A DNA stretch of 64,000 bases from Pelovirga terrestris. GTDB lineage: Bacteria > Desulfobacterota > Desulfuromonadia > Desulfuromonadales > Geopsychrobacteraceae. The stretch is taken from contig NZ_JACWUN010000008.1 in NCBI RefSeq assembly GCF_014773365.1, forward strand, positions 85,404 through 149,403, written 5' to 3'. Of the stretch, positions 53,379 to 61,574 are shown piece after piece (position 1 is the first letter of the stretch; each line of letters opens with the position of its first letter). The notes below the pieces were generated by a model, which saw only the letters and a program-made list of their open reading frames with translations, ran no database searches and was not told where the DNA came from. Made by a program: the position numbers and the translations under genes.

Positions 53379-53867
53379 ATGGCAAACATACAGGTTGGGT
53401 GGCGCGAGTGGGTTTCTCTTCCGGAACTGGACATTGCGAGGATCAAGACAAAGATCGATACCGGGGCAAGAACCTCGGCTCTGCATGCGTTCTTTGTCGA
53501 GCCCTATGAAGTAAATGGTCGCCAGATGGTACGCTTTGGGGTAAGACCCTTGCAAAAACGTAACAGCCCCTGGATCGAGTGCTCTTCTGTGATCCATGAC
53601 TACCGTGAGATCTGCGATTCCGGTGGACACCGTGAAATGCGTTACGTTATTTATACTCCGGTGAGATTAGGTGAGCACATCTGGCCAATTGAAATGACCC
53701 TCACCAACCGTGACACCATGAAATTTCGCATGCTGCTGGGACGTAGTGCCCTGGCAGGGATGATCGTATATCCGGATCAGTCCTATCTTTTCGGACGGCT
53801 AAATCGAAACCGGCAGAGAAAGGCAGAGTACCCCCCTCTGTTGGACCCCAGGACAGCTTTTTTGTAA
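53379..53867 (+). CDS. RimB-like retropepsin (ATP-dependent zinc protease family)
   Basis: A 162-residue protein of the COG4067 family, annotated as ATP-dependent zinc protease and in Pseudomonas as RimB. The retropepsin-like motif IDTGARTSALHA is at about 23-34, with a later LLGRSALAG. In Pseudomonas RimB acts with RimK and RimA on S6 glutamation. Here it is separated from rimK by 3 kb and sits directly behind mgtE. Single-domain family members act as dimers, an inference from retropepsins. Confidence 0.85.
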   Translation: MANIQVGWREWVSLPELDIARIKTKIDTGARTSALHAFFVEPYEVNGRQMVRFGVRPLQKRNSPWIECSSVIHDYREICDSGGHREMRYVIYTPVRLGEHIWPIEMTLTNRDTMKFRMLLGRSALAGMIVYPDQSYLFGRLNRNRQRKAEYPPLLDPRTAFL

Positions 53868-53881
53868 CGAGTCAACTCTAT

Positions 53882-53929
53882 CCTTGCCACAGGACCCCTG
53901 ACCCTGCGCGAAGGACAACAGCTGAATAG
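53882..53929 (-). repeat. Dispersed repeat, copy D
   Basis: On the minus strand it reads CTATTCAGCTGTTGTCCTTC, GCGCAGGGTC, AGGGGTCCTGTGGCAAGG. It is the closest relative of copy C. It lies between the convergent RimB-like and CDGSH genes. Confidence 0.7.
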
Positions 53930-53968
53930 ATACCCTTTGTTTTACCTGAACAGCTACCCCAAGTTTCG

Positions 53969-54211
53969 TCAGGGAAGAGCCACCCCGCAGGACCCATCGC
54001 AATGCGGCGGGTTGTCAGTCTTCCAGCAGGCACATAAGTAAACCCGCTCGCGCTCGGTGACAGTAAAACGGATCGGTACTTCGCCTCCGGCCTGATGGTG
54101 GCCATCGCAGAAGGGCAAACTGTCAGATTCCCCGCAGGTGCAGCGAAAATACGTCCCGGGCTCCAGAGTGATGGCAATCGGCATGGCCTGATCGTCTTCT
54201 GATCTACTCAT
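53969..54211 (-). CDS. CDGSH iron-sulfur protein with two domains
   Basis: An 80-residue protein with two CDGSH-type Fe-S sites: CTCGESDSLPFCDGHH at about 24-39 and CACWKTDNPPHCDGSC at about 60-75. Each has three cysteines and one histidine or its cysteine-rich equivalent; the second ends in Cys instead of His. Such proteins hold a [2Fe-2S] cluster and act in iron or redox handling. It follows the flavodoxin-like gene by 15 bp in the same operon, with GGAGGAAT as ribosome site. Confidence 0.88.
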   Translation of the reverse strand: MSRSEDDQAMPIAITLEPGTYFRCTCGESDSLPFCDGHHQAGGEVPIRFTVTERERVYLCACWKTDNPPHCDGSCGVALP

Positions 54212-54226
54212 TTCATTCCTCCTTTG

Positions 54227-54802
54227 TTAACCACAAACTTTGTCCATCAGCCAGGCTATATTTTCCCCAAGGCGGCGCATGGTGTCCATCCCTTCCGTGT
54301 CGTTGGCAACCTCACCGGCATTGCGACCGTAGGCAATATTCCAGTAACTCGAACCGGGAACAATCACCTCGTTGATGAGAAAATAGTTCTGCAGGGTCTG
54401 CAACGCATGCATGGACCCACCGCGGCGCACGGCTACCACCCCGGCACCAACCTTGCGGCGCAGCAAATGACCGTTGGCGCGACAGACAAACCCGCTACGG
54501 TCGATAAAAGCTTTCATTTCTGCAGTAACATCGGCAAAATAGGTCGGTGAACCGAGCAGGACGCCATCGGCGTTATACATCTTCTGCAGAATGTCATTAA
54601 GGGGATCTGAGTCGATAATACAGCGCCGGTTCTTGTTTTCGACGCATTTCATACAGGCGGTACAACCACGCATCCCCGATCCGGCCAGTTGGACAATCCG
54701 GGTGCTGATTCCGGCAGCTTCGAGGGGTTCACAGACAGTTTCCAGCAGCAGGCTGGTATTCCCCTGGGGACGTGGGCTGCCGTTAATAGCGATTAGATTC
54801 AT
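54227..54802 (-). CDS. Flavodoxin-like NADPH-dependent FMN reductase/iron-sulfur flavoprotein
   Basis: A 191-residue flavodoxin-fold protein. INGSPRPQGNTSLLLE near the N-terminus binds FMN phosphate. A cysteine pair and triad, GCTACMKCVENKNRRC (about 46-61), is as in iron-sulfur flavoproteins, and GSPTYFADVTAEMKAFIDRS is the FMN loop. It lies in an operon with the CDGSH protein, suggesting joint redox work. Its start is only 24 bp from the divergent aroK start, so their promoters overlap the opposite coding regions. Confidence 0.88.
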   Translation of the reverse strand: MNLIAINGSPRPQGNTSLLLETVCEPLEAAGISTRIVQLAGSGMRGCTACMKCVENKNRRCIIDSDPLNDILQKMYNADGVLLGSPTYFADVTAEMKAFIDRSGFVCRANGHLLRRKVGAGVVAVRRGGSMHALQTLQNYFLINEVIVPGSSYWNIAYGRNAGEVANDTEGMDTMRRLGENIAWLMDKVCG

Positions 54803-54826
54803 GGGTTCTCCTGTGAGGTAAAAGTA

Positions 54827-55363
54827 ATGAACAAAAACATTGTATTGATCGGCATGCCCGGCGCCGGCAAAAGCACCGTCGGCGTCATCCTCGCTAAACG
54901 TCTGGGCTATCAGTTTATCGACACCGACCTGCTGATCCAGTCACGCACCGGTCTACGCCTGCAACAGATCATCGACAGTCAGGGTTTGCCCCGCTTTCGC
55001 GACATCGAAGAGCAGACCCTCATCGATCTCGATGGACAAAACAGCATCATTGCCACCGGTGGCTCGGTGATCTATTGTCCCAAAGGGATGGCGGCCCTTG
55101 CGACCAATGGGATATTCGTTTATCTGCAGGTGCCGTTGATCGAACTAGAGCAACGGCTCGCCGATATGGGTCAGCGTGGCCTGGTGATGCACAAGGGGCA
55201 AACCCTCGCCCACCTCTATCAGCAACGAACCCCCCTCTACCAAAAGTACGCCCAGCTCACCCAGGATTGCACCGACCTCAACGCCGAGCAGGTAGCCGGA
55301 GAACTGGAAGCAGCCCTGAAACGGTATTTTTGCGACGTCGTTCACTCCCCGGATTTGATGTAG
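54827..55363 (+). CDS. aroK: Shikimate kinase
   Basis: A 178-residue cytoplasmic kinase of aromatic amino acid synthesis. Walker A GMPGAGKST (about 8-16), FIDTDLLIQ for shikimate binding, RFRDIEEQTL and IATGGSVIY (the GGG-like loop) are present, all at their normal places. The gene stands outside any aro cluster. Its last 22 bp overlap the convergent CBS gene. The start has GTGAGG. The frame is intact. Confidence 0.92.
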   Translation: MNKNIVLIGMPGAGKSTVGVILAKRLGYQFIDTDLLIQSRTGLRLQQIIDSQGLPRFRDIEEQTLIDLDGQNSIIATGGSVIYCPKGMAALATNGIFVYLQVPLIELEQRLADMGQRGLVMHKGQTLAHLYQQRTPLYQKYAQLTQDCTDLNAEQVAGELEAALKRYFCDVVHSPDLM

Positions 55364-55779
55364 TGGGTCAGCTGCTGGATCAGAAACTCCTTATCGGCTA
55401 TCGCCACCTTAACCAGGTCGCCGATCGATACGAGCCCTTGCAGCGAGCCGTCTACCACCACCGGCAGGTGGCGAAAACGCTTTTCCGTCATCAAAGCCAT
55501 GCATTCATCGACCGTCTGTTCAGGGACAACACAGGTCACCTTCGAGGTCATCACCTCTTTAACCAATAGTGGCAACACCGAAGCCTGTTTTTCCGCAACA
55601 ATACGAATCAGATCGCGCTCTGAAAAAATACCGGCAAGCTGATCGGTCTCATCAACCACCACGACAGCACCAATACCAGCGTCTACCAGACAGACCAGCG
55701 CCTCCAGTACCGTCTTATCCTGATGAATCGTGATAACCCGTTTGCCTTTTTCGGCCAGAATATCCTTGACTGTTTTCAT
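55342..55779 (-). CDS. CBS-pair protein
   Basis: A 145-residue protein of two CBS domains (VKDILAEKGKRVITI, and VKEVMTSKVTCVVPEQTVDE near residue 75), the usual adenosyl-nucleotide-sensing module. No other domain is attached. The ATG at 55779 follows GGGGAGA; an upstream start would add an unlikely hydrophobic tail. Its end overlaps the end of aroK by 22 bp. The role is unknown. Confidence 0.85.
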   Translation of the reverse strand: MKTVKDILAEKGKRVITIHQDKTVLEALVCLVDAGIGAVVVVDETDQLAGIFSERDLIRIVAEKQASVLPLLVKEVMTSKVTCVVPEQTVDECMALMTEKRFRHLPVVVDGSLQGLVSIGDLVKVAIADKEFLIQQLTHYIKSGE

Positions 55780-56001
55780 ATCACATCTCCCCGTAAGCAG
55801 TAGCACAACAACAACGCACAACCGATAATCTGATTCCAACAAAAAGGGTAACTAAAAACAAGGATTTTCATACCAGAATAAACCTGTTAAGACCCAGTAT
55901 TATTTTTTTTACAGTCTTCCTGTCTACTGCTAGTATAAAGAGCGGCAACCATGTTAATGCTGGACACTCGTCAAAAGATAACTTTTGGGAACCAAGTTGT
56001 T

Positions 56002-56445
56002 ATGCAAGAAAAAGAGCTCAACGATCTACTCAACAAGGGCAAGGAGGCGGTAGAAAAAGGGTATATCCCTTCTGCCCAGGTCTTTTTCAGCCAGGTGGCA
56101 GAGCATAAAAACAGCCCGGAAGTCCGCAGCTATCTGGCGTACTGCCTGGCTAAAAGTCAGGGTCGCACCCAGGTTGCCGCCAAAACCTGCATTGAATCGA
56201 TCCGGCGTGAACCTGACAATCCTACCCATTATCTGCTGCTGGGACGCATTCATCTGCTCGCTGATGATAAGGTCAAAGCGGTACAGGTGTTGCGTCAGGG
56301 TGCCAACATCAACAAAGATCAACGAATTATCAATGAAATCAGTAAATTAGGGATGCGCAGGGCACCGGTAATCAAAAGCCTGAAACGCAACCATCCCCTC
56401 AACCGGGTACTCGGTAAGATCTTCGCCCGGCTGGGTTTGCGCTAG
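56002..56445 (+). CDS. TPR-like protein
   Basis: A 147-residue helical protein with two to three tetratricopeptide-like repeats (EVRSYLAYCLAKSQGRTQVA and THYLLLGRIHLLADDKVKAV). The C-terminal basic tail is KSLKRNHPLNRVLGKIFARL. The chosen start MQEKELNDLLNKGKEA follows GGGAAC; an earlier in-frame ATG at 55951 adds 17 residues and cannot be excluded. Proteins of this layout, with repeats and the HPLN tail, are known to me from Geobacter-like genomes. It probably mediates protein contacts. Confidence 0.78.
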   Translation: MQEKELNDLLNKGKEAVEKGYIPSAQVFFSQVAEHKNSPEVRSYLAYCLAKSQGRTQVAAKTCIESIRREPDNPTHYLLLGRIHLLADDKVKAVQVLRQGANINKDQRIINEISKLGMRRAPVIKSLKRNHPLNRVLGKIFARLGLR

Positions 56446-56514
56446 CGTCCCATAGAATACACTTCGACACAGACCTGACCCCCATAAAACTCGCTCCTAC
56501 TTATAGAGACCAGG

Positions 56515-57426
56515 ATGTCCATTCAAGAAATTCTCGATCAAATCCATAGGGAAATGTTACCGCGCCGCGATCGCGGTGAAGTGGCTACTTACATCCCCGA
56601 GTTGGCTTCGATTGATGTTAGCCGTTTTGGTCTGGCCGTCGCTACGGCCGATGGACAGGTTTACAGTGCCGGTGATGCCGGGGTGCCTTTTTCCATCCAA
56701 AGCATCTCAAAGGTTTTCACCTTATCCCTGGCGTTGGGAAAAATCGGCAATTCCCTCTGGGAACGGGTCGGCAGAGAGCCTTCCGGTAACGCTTTTAACT
56801 CGATTCTGCAACTCGAACGAGAGTTTGGGATTCCACGCAACCCCTTTATTAACGCCGGTGCTATTGTTGTGACCGATGTTATTTTGGCCAGCAGCTCCCC
56901 GGCAGAAGCCCTTGCTGAGTTGATTAATTTTATCAGATACGCTGCCGATGATGCGAACATCTACATCAACGACGCGGTCGCCCTTTCCGAAAAGGCTACC
57001 GGTCACCGCAATTTTGCCCTGGCCCACTTTCTACGCAGTTTTAACAATCTCACCCATGAGCCGGATCTTACCCTGGGAACCTACTTTCATCAATGTGCCA
57101 TCGAAATGAGCTGCCGTCAGTTAGCCCTGGCCGGGCGCTTTTTAATCAACGCTCCGGGCATGCCACGACTGATTTCACGGGATCAAGTGCGACGCATCAA
57201 TGCCCTGATGATCACCTGTGGTCATTATGATGCGTCGGGTGACTTTGCCTACAAGGTCGGATTGCCGGGAAAAAGTGGTGTCGGGGGAGGGATTCTGGTG
57301 ATTGTCCCGGGCACTGCGGCGGTCGCCGTCTGGTCTCCGGGGTTGACCGCCCAGGGCAACTCACTGCTGGGAACCGAAGCCGTGCAGAGCCTGGCCCAGC
57401 AGATGGACTGGTCGGTATTCGGCTGA
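56515..57426 (+). CDS. glsA: Glutaminase
   Basis: A 303-residue enzyme that hydrolyses glutamine to glutamate and ammonia. It belongs to the beta-lactamase-like glutaminase family: the nucleophile serine and lysine are in [14 protein letters not shown] (SxxK, about residue 66), with [20 protein letters not shown] and [16 protein letters not shown] before and after. The tyrosine and [10 protein letters not shown] segments near the C-terminus complete the site. Length is normal. Upstream is only a weak GAGACCAGG ribosome site. Its product would counteract glnA. Confidence 0.93.
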   Translation: MSIQEILDQIHREMLPRRDRGEVATYIPELASIDVSRFGLAVATADGQVYSAGDAGVPFSIQSISKVFTLSLALGKIGNSLWERVGREPSGNAFNSILQLEREFGIPRNPFINAGAIVVTDVILASSSPAEALAELINFIRYAADDANIYINDAVALSEKATGHRNFALAHFLRSFNNLTHEPDLTLGTYFHQCAIEMSCRQLALAGRFLINAPGMPRLISRDQVRRINALMITCGHYDASGDFAYKVGLPGKSGVGGGILVIVPGTAAVAVWSPGLTAQGNSLLGTEAVQSLAQQMDWSVFG

Positions 57427-57516
57427 ACCTGTTTTTTTCCACTCTCCTTAATGACAAAGGCTACATTTATAACTATAATAGTCACTAATAGTCCTTGCTG
57501 CAAAAAGGAGAGCCTT

Positions 57517-58101
57517 ATGTTCAGATCACTTCTGATGATTCCCGTGTTTTTATTGACATTTGTTGCCGGCAGCGCTGCTGCCACCACCTACATGGTTGAT
57601 GCCACCCACAGCCAGATCCATTTCAGCGTTAACCACCTGATGTTTTTCAAGGTACGCGGAACATTCAACGAGTTTTCCGGCAGTGTGGATGTTGATCCTG
57701 TGGCCAAAACACTCACTGCGGCAGCAGCCACGATCAACACTGCAACTGTCAACACTCGTGACGAAAAACGCGACGAACACTTGCGCAGCGATGACTTTTT
57801 TGATGTTGCCAACCACCCAACTATCAGTTTTACCAGCAAGACGGTTTCGGGCGCCGGTGACAACATCAGGGTTGTCGGTGATATCACTATTCGCGGCGTG
57901 ACCAAAGAAATCACCCTGAACGGATCTTTTGTTGGAGCAATGACGGATCATATGGGGAACGAACGTGCCGGCTTTGTTGCCACAGGGGAAGTAAACCGCA
58001 AGGATTTTGGTCTTAACTGGAACCGCGCACTGGAAACTGGTGGGGTTGTTGTTGGTGATACCGTTGAAATCGGCCTGGAAATCGCGGCGGTAAAACAATA
58101 G
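57517..58101 (+). CDS. YceI-family periplasmic lipid-binding protein
   Basis: A 194-residue secreted protein of the YceI family. It has a signal peptide (MFRSLLMIPVFLLTFVAGSA) and the lipocalin-like barrel from YMVDATHSQIHFSVNHLMFF to GEVNRKDFGLNW, with conserved GEVNR. Such proteins bind polyisoprenoids in the periplasm and are often linked to stress or respiration. The ATG follows AAAAAGGAG. It is a single gene, ending before a bidirectional terminator. Confidence 0.9.
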   Translation: MFRSLLMIPVFLLTFVAGSAAATTYMVDATHSQIHFSVNHLMFFKVRGTFNEFSGSVDVDPVAKTLTAAAATINTATVNTRDEKRDEHLRSDDFFDVANHPTISFTSKTVSGAGDNIRVVGDITIRGVTKEITLNGSFVGAMTDHMGNERAGFVATGEVNRKDFGLNWNRALETGGVVVGDTVEIGLEIAAVKQ

Positions 58102-58113
58102 AAGATCTTGCTT

Positions 58114-58157
58114 GGGAAATAGGGGGACATAATCGGTATTATTTCCCCCTATTTCCC
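58114..58157. terminator. Bidirectional terminator between yceI-like and hlyD genes
   Basis: GGGAAATAGGGGGA (58114-58127) and TCCCCCTATTTCCC (58144-58157) form a perfect 14-bp stem with a 16-nt loop between convergent genes. T-tracts are weak. Confidence 0.65.
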
Positions 58158-58167
58158 CCCTATTTCC

Positions 58168-59478
58168 TCAACGCACACTGATCCCCTCATCCAGATAGCG
58201 GATCAGCGGATAGAGAAAAAACTCGATGATCCGTCGCTTGCCGACCTTGATTTCCGCGGTGACACTCATGCCGGTGACAATCGGGGTCTCGACTCCGTCA
58301 ACAGAAAGGTGTGTTTGTTGCGGATCGACATATAGTTCGTAGACCAGCCCCAGCAGGTCATCGTCGATACTGTCGCGCGCTACCTGCAGCACCTTGCCTT
58401 CGAGTATGCCGTATTTCTGAAAATTGAAGGTATCGACTTTGATTGAAACATCCATCCCTTCCATCACAAATCCGGCATCCTTGTTTTGTAACAAAGCACG
58501 AATCATCAGGGGAGATTGTTCGGGAACAATATAGGCAAGAATCTCCGCCGGCCCAACCACACCACCAACGGTGTGAAATAACAGCCGCGACACATAGCCG
58601 TCCACTGGTGCGGTGATCTGCTGGCGACCGCTCAAGAAACTCTTTTGCTCAATCTGCGCCTGCAGGTAAAGCAGTCGTCGGCTCTTTTCCGCCAGATCCT
58701 GCAGCAATCGATTGCGAAAATCCTCCCTGATCACGGCAAGTTCCTGCAGGGTCTGCTGCTTGCGGGCGGAGATCTCTTCTTTGCGCCGCCGGGTGCCCGT
58801 CAGTTCGTTCTCGAATCGATACAATTCTGCCTGTACCTGTTCAAACTCCTCCCGACTGATGATATCCCTGACCTGCTCCAGACGCTGCAATCGTTCACCC
58901 AGTTGCGCCACCATGGTAGTCGCATAATCAGCCGCGTCACCGGCCATCGCCGATTGTTCCGACAACTGCCGCAGCACCGCTTCATGGGCACCGAGCTGCT
59001 GCTGAAGACGTTCCTTTTCCGCGAGAAAAATCTCGTACTGCATGGTAAACAGTCCCGATGGATCAACCGGATCTGCCGGCAGAAAAGCACGATTGGTCAG
59101 CAATGCATTGATACGCTCGCGTTCAATCTCCACCTGACGCAGATCAACAGATAAGGACACCAGTTCCGGATCGATACTGGACGGATCGATCTCCATCAAG
59201 ACCTGTCCTTGCCTGACATAATCCCCCGCCGCTACCAGGATGCTGCGTGCGACCCCGCCGCTTAAGGGCTGAACCGTTTTCACTTCACCGGTGGGGATCA
59301 CCTTCCCCCGCGCCGTGACCACGACATCGACTTTACCGATAACCAGCCATAGGGCAGCAAAACCCATGGCACCGATAATAATCCAGAAAATGATCCGCCC
59401 GAGGGGGTTCAGGGGACGTTCCTCGATCTCCACCAGTAACGGCTTGAACTCATGCTGGTCGTTATTATGTTGTCGCAT
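58168..59478 (-). CDS. Type I secretion membrane-fusion protein (HlyD family)
   Basis: A 436-residue periplasmic adaptor linking the ABC exporter to TolC. A short cytoplasmic N-terminus is followed by one membrane helix (GRIIFWIIIGAMGFAALWLV, about 25-45). The lipoyl half-domain GKVIPTGEVKTVQPLSGGVA, a long coiled-coil hairpin (about 110-270) and a barrel domain with GYVSRLLFHTVGGVV come next. Its start shares one base with the ABC gene's stop (TGATG), so the two are translationally coupled. It is the last gene of the operon. Confidence 0.92.
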   Translation of the reverse strand: MRQHNNDQHEFKPLLVEIEERPLNPLGRIIFWIIIGAMGFAALWLVIGKVDVVVTARGKVIPTGEVKTVQPLSGGVARSILVAAGDYVRQGQVLMEIDPSSIDPELVSLSVDLRQVEIERERINALLTNRAFLPADPVDPSGLFTMQYEIFLAEKERLQQQLGAHEAVLRQLSEQSAMAGDAADYATTMVAQLGERLQRLEQVRDIISREEFEQVQAELYRFENELTGTRRRKEEISARKQQTLQELAVIREDFRNRLLQDLAEKSRRLLYLQAQIEQKSFLSGRQQITAPVDGYVSRLLFHTVGGVVGPAEILAYIVPEQSPLMIRALLQNKDAGFVMEGMDVSIKVDTFNFQKYGILEGKVLQVARDSIDDDLLGLVYELYVDPQQTHLSVDGVETPIVTGMSVTAEIKVGKRRIIEFFLYPLIRYLDEGISVR

Positions 59479-61574
59479 CAGAACCCCTGCTGGGCATGAA
59501 GACCGGCATAAACACCCCGCTGTTGCAGCAGTTGCTCATGACGGCCGGACTCCACCAGCTTGCCCTTATCCAGCACCAGAATCAGATCGCACTCCTTGAT
59601 GGTCGCCAACCGGTGCGCAACAATGAGGGTTGTTCTGCCCTGCTTGATCTTCTTCATGTTCTGCTGAATGATATGTTCCGACTCATAATCCAGGGCCGAG
59701 GTCGCTTCATCAAAAATCAGCAGGCGCGGGTTATTGATCAGGGCCCTTGCAATGGCGATACGCTGCCGCTGCCCCCCGGAAAGGGACGCCCCACGCTCGC
59801 TCACCGGGGTATCGTAGCCTTCGGGTAATTGCGCGATAAACTCATGAGCGCCGGCGATCTGCGCCACCTGAAGGATTAACTCCATCGGCGCATCAGGTTT
59901 CGGCAGGGCGATGTTGTCACGAATGGTGCCGCTGAACAGATAGCTCTCCTGCAGGACCACGCCGATGTTATAGCGCAGCCAGAACGGGTTCATGTGGCGA
60001 CTGTCGATATCATCGATATAAATTGCCCCCTCGGTGGGAAGGTAAAGCCGCTGCAGCAGCTTGGCCAGGGTACTTTTGCCGCTGCCGCTACGCCCGACAA
60101 CACCGACGCTCATCCCCTCTTTGATCTCCACTGAGATACCATCCAGCACCCTGGGACCATCGGGGTGATATGTGAAGGATAGATGATCCAGCTTCAACGA
60201 ACCTTTAAGCCGTGGCAGGGTGATCGCTTTGTCGCTGCTCACCTCGCGGGGATGATTAAGAATATCACCCAGCCGATCGACCGACAGCAGCGCCTGCTGG
60301 AACTCGTGCCAGAGGTTGACCAGTCGCAGCACCGGACCGGAGAACTGCGCGGCAAACATCTGGAAGGCAATCAACTGACCGATGGTCAGATCCCCCTGCA
60401 GCACCGCCTTGACCCCGAGGTAGAGGATGGAAATCGTCATCAGCTGGCGCAGGGTACCGGAAATGGCACCGGCGATGTTGGCGATATTGGCCAGGCTGAA
60501 ACTGGACTTGACGTATCCACCGAGATGATCCTCCCAGCGGTTCTGCATCGTCCCTTCAACCGCCAGGGACTTGACCGTCTGAATGCCGGTGACCGACTCG
60601 ACCAGATAGGAGTTGGATTGGGCGCCCATCTGAAATTTGCTTTCCAGACGCCGCCGCAACTCCGGGGTAATCACCAGATAAATCAGGGCGATGAGACTGA
60701 CGAAGGCAAGGGCGACCAGCGTCAGCTTGACACTGTACAGCAACATCACCGCCACAAACACCAGGGAGAAGAACAGGTCAATGACCACGGTCACCGCTTT
60801 GTTGGTGATAAATTCGCGGATATTATCCAGCTCCCTGACCCGCGCGGCAATGGTACCGACCTGACGCGCCTCGAAATAACGAAAGGGCAGCCCCAGCAGA
60901 TGCTTGAACAGCTTGCAGCCAAGCTTGGCATCCAGCTTATGGGCGGTATGAATGAAAATGTAGTTCCGCGAGATGTTCAGCAACAGCTCAAAGACCGCCA
61001 CCGCCAGAAACGCGATGGCCAACACATCCAGCGTGGTCAGACTGCGGTGGACGATGACCTTGTCGAGAATCACCTGGGTAAAGAGGGGCGTCACCAGTCC
61101 GAACAACTGAACGACAAAGGAACCCAGCAGAACCTCAGCGATAATCCGCTTGAAATGAAGAATCTCCTGCAGAAACCAGTTAAAACCGAACACCACCTGT
61201 GAGGATATCTTCTTGTGGCGCAAAATCAGGTAATCGGCGACGCGTTCGTCCAGTTGTGCGTAGCTCAGCTCAAAACTCTTTCTGTGCACCGGATCAAACA
61301 GCAGGGCCTTGTCCTGCTTAGGGTCCAGTTTAAGCAGCACACTGTAAACGCCGACGCGGTCAATCACCAGCGCCGGTAACGGATAACCGGAACCAACCTG
61401 CTTTGCCGTCAACTTTTTGCGTTTTGCCTTAAAATCATTGGCTTTAGCGATGCGCAGCAGCTCATCGACCGTTATCTGTTCGCCGATACTGAATTCCCGC
61501 GCAATAGCACGGATATCTACGTCGATCCGGTTCATGCGTGCCACCAGCTCAAAGGCGATCAGGGCTGGATTCAT
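59478..61574 (-). CDS. Type I secretion ABC exporter with degenerate C39 domain
   Basis: A 698-residue ABC exporter of the HlyB type. The first about 130 residues form a C39 peptidase-like domain lacking the catalytic cysteine, as expected for RTX exporters rather than bacteriocin processing. The membrane domain covers about 155-430 and the ATPase domain carries Walker A GRSGSGKSTL, signature LSGGQRQRIAIARAL and Walker B LLIFDEATSALD. The ATG at 61574 has GGAGGGGAGTTG and shares a base with the tolC-like stop. It exports its RTX substrate in one step to the outside. Confidence 0.93.
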   Translation of the reverse strand: MNPALIAFELVARMNRIDVDIRAIAREFSIGEQITVDELLRIAKANDFKAKRKKLTAKQVGSGYPLPALVIDRVGVYSVLLKLDPKQDKALLFDPVHRKSFELSYAQLDERVADYLILRHKKISSQVVFGFNWFLQEILHFKRIIAEVLLGSFVVQLFGLVTPLFTQVILDKVIVHRSLTTLDVLAIAFLAVAVFELLLNISRNYIFIHTAHKLDAKLGCKLFKHLLGLPFRYFEARQVGTIAARVRELDNIREFITNKAVTVVIDLFFSLVFVAVMLLYSVKLTLVALAFVSLIALIYLVITPELRRRLESKFQMGAQSNSYLVESVTGIQTVKSLAVEGTMQNRWEDHLGGYVKSSFSLANIANIAGAISGTLRQLMTISILYLGVKAVLQGDLTIGQLIAFQMFAAQFSGPVLRLVNLWHEFQQALLSVDRLGDILNHPREVSSDKAITLPRLKGSLKLDHLSFTYHPDGPRVLDGISVEIKEGMSVGVVGRSGSGKSTLAKLLQRLYLPTEGAIYIDDIDSRHMNPFWLRYNIGVVLQESYLFSGTIRDNIALPKPDAPMELILQVAQIAGAHEFIAQLPEGYDTPVSERGASLSGGQRQRIAIARALINNPRLLIFDEATSALDYESEHIIQQNMKKIKQGRTTLIVAHRLATIKECDLILVLDKGKLVESGRHEQLLQQRGVYAGLHAQQGF

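Noticed and set aside
60183..61202. A 339-codon plus-strand frame opposite the ABC exporter
   Set aside because: Rich in Gln, His and Asp in a pattern produced by antisense reading; the ABC gene is intact.
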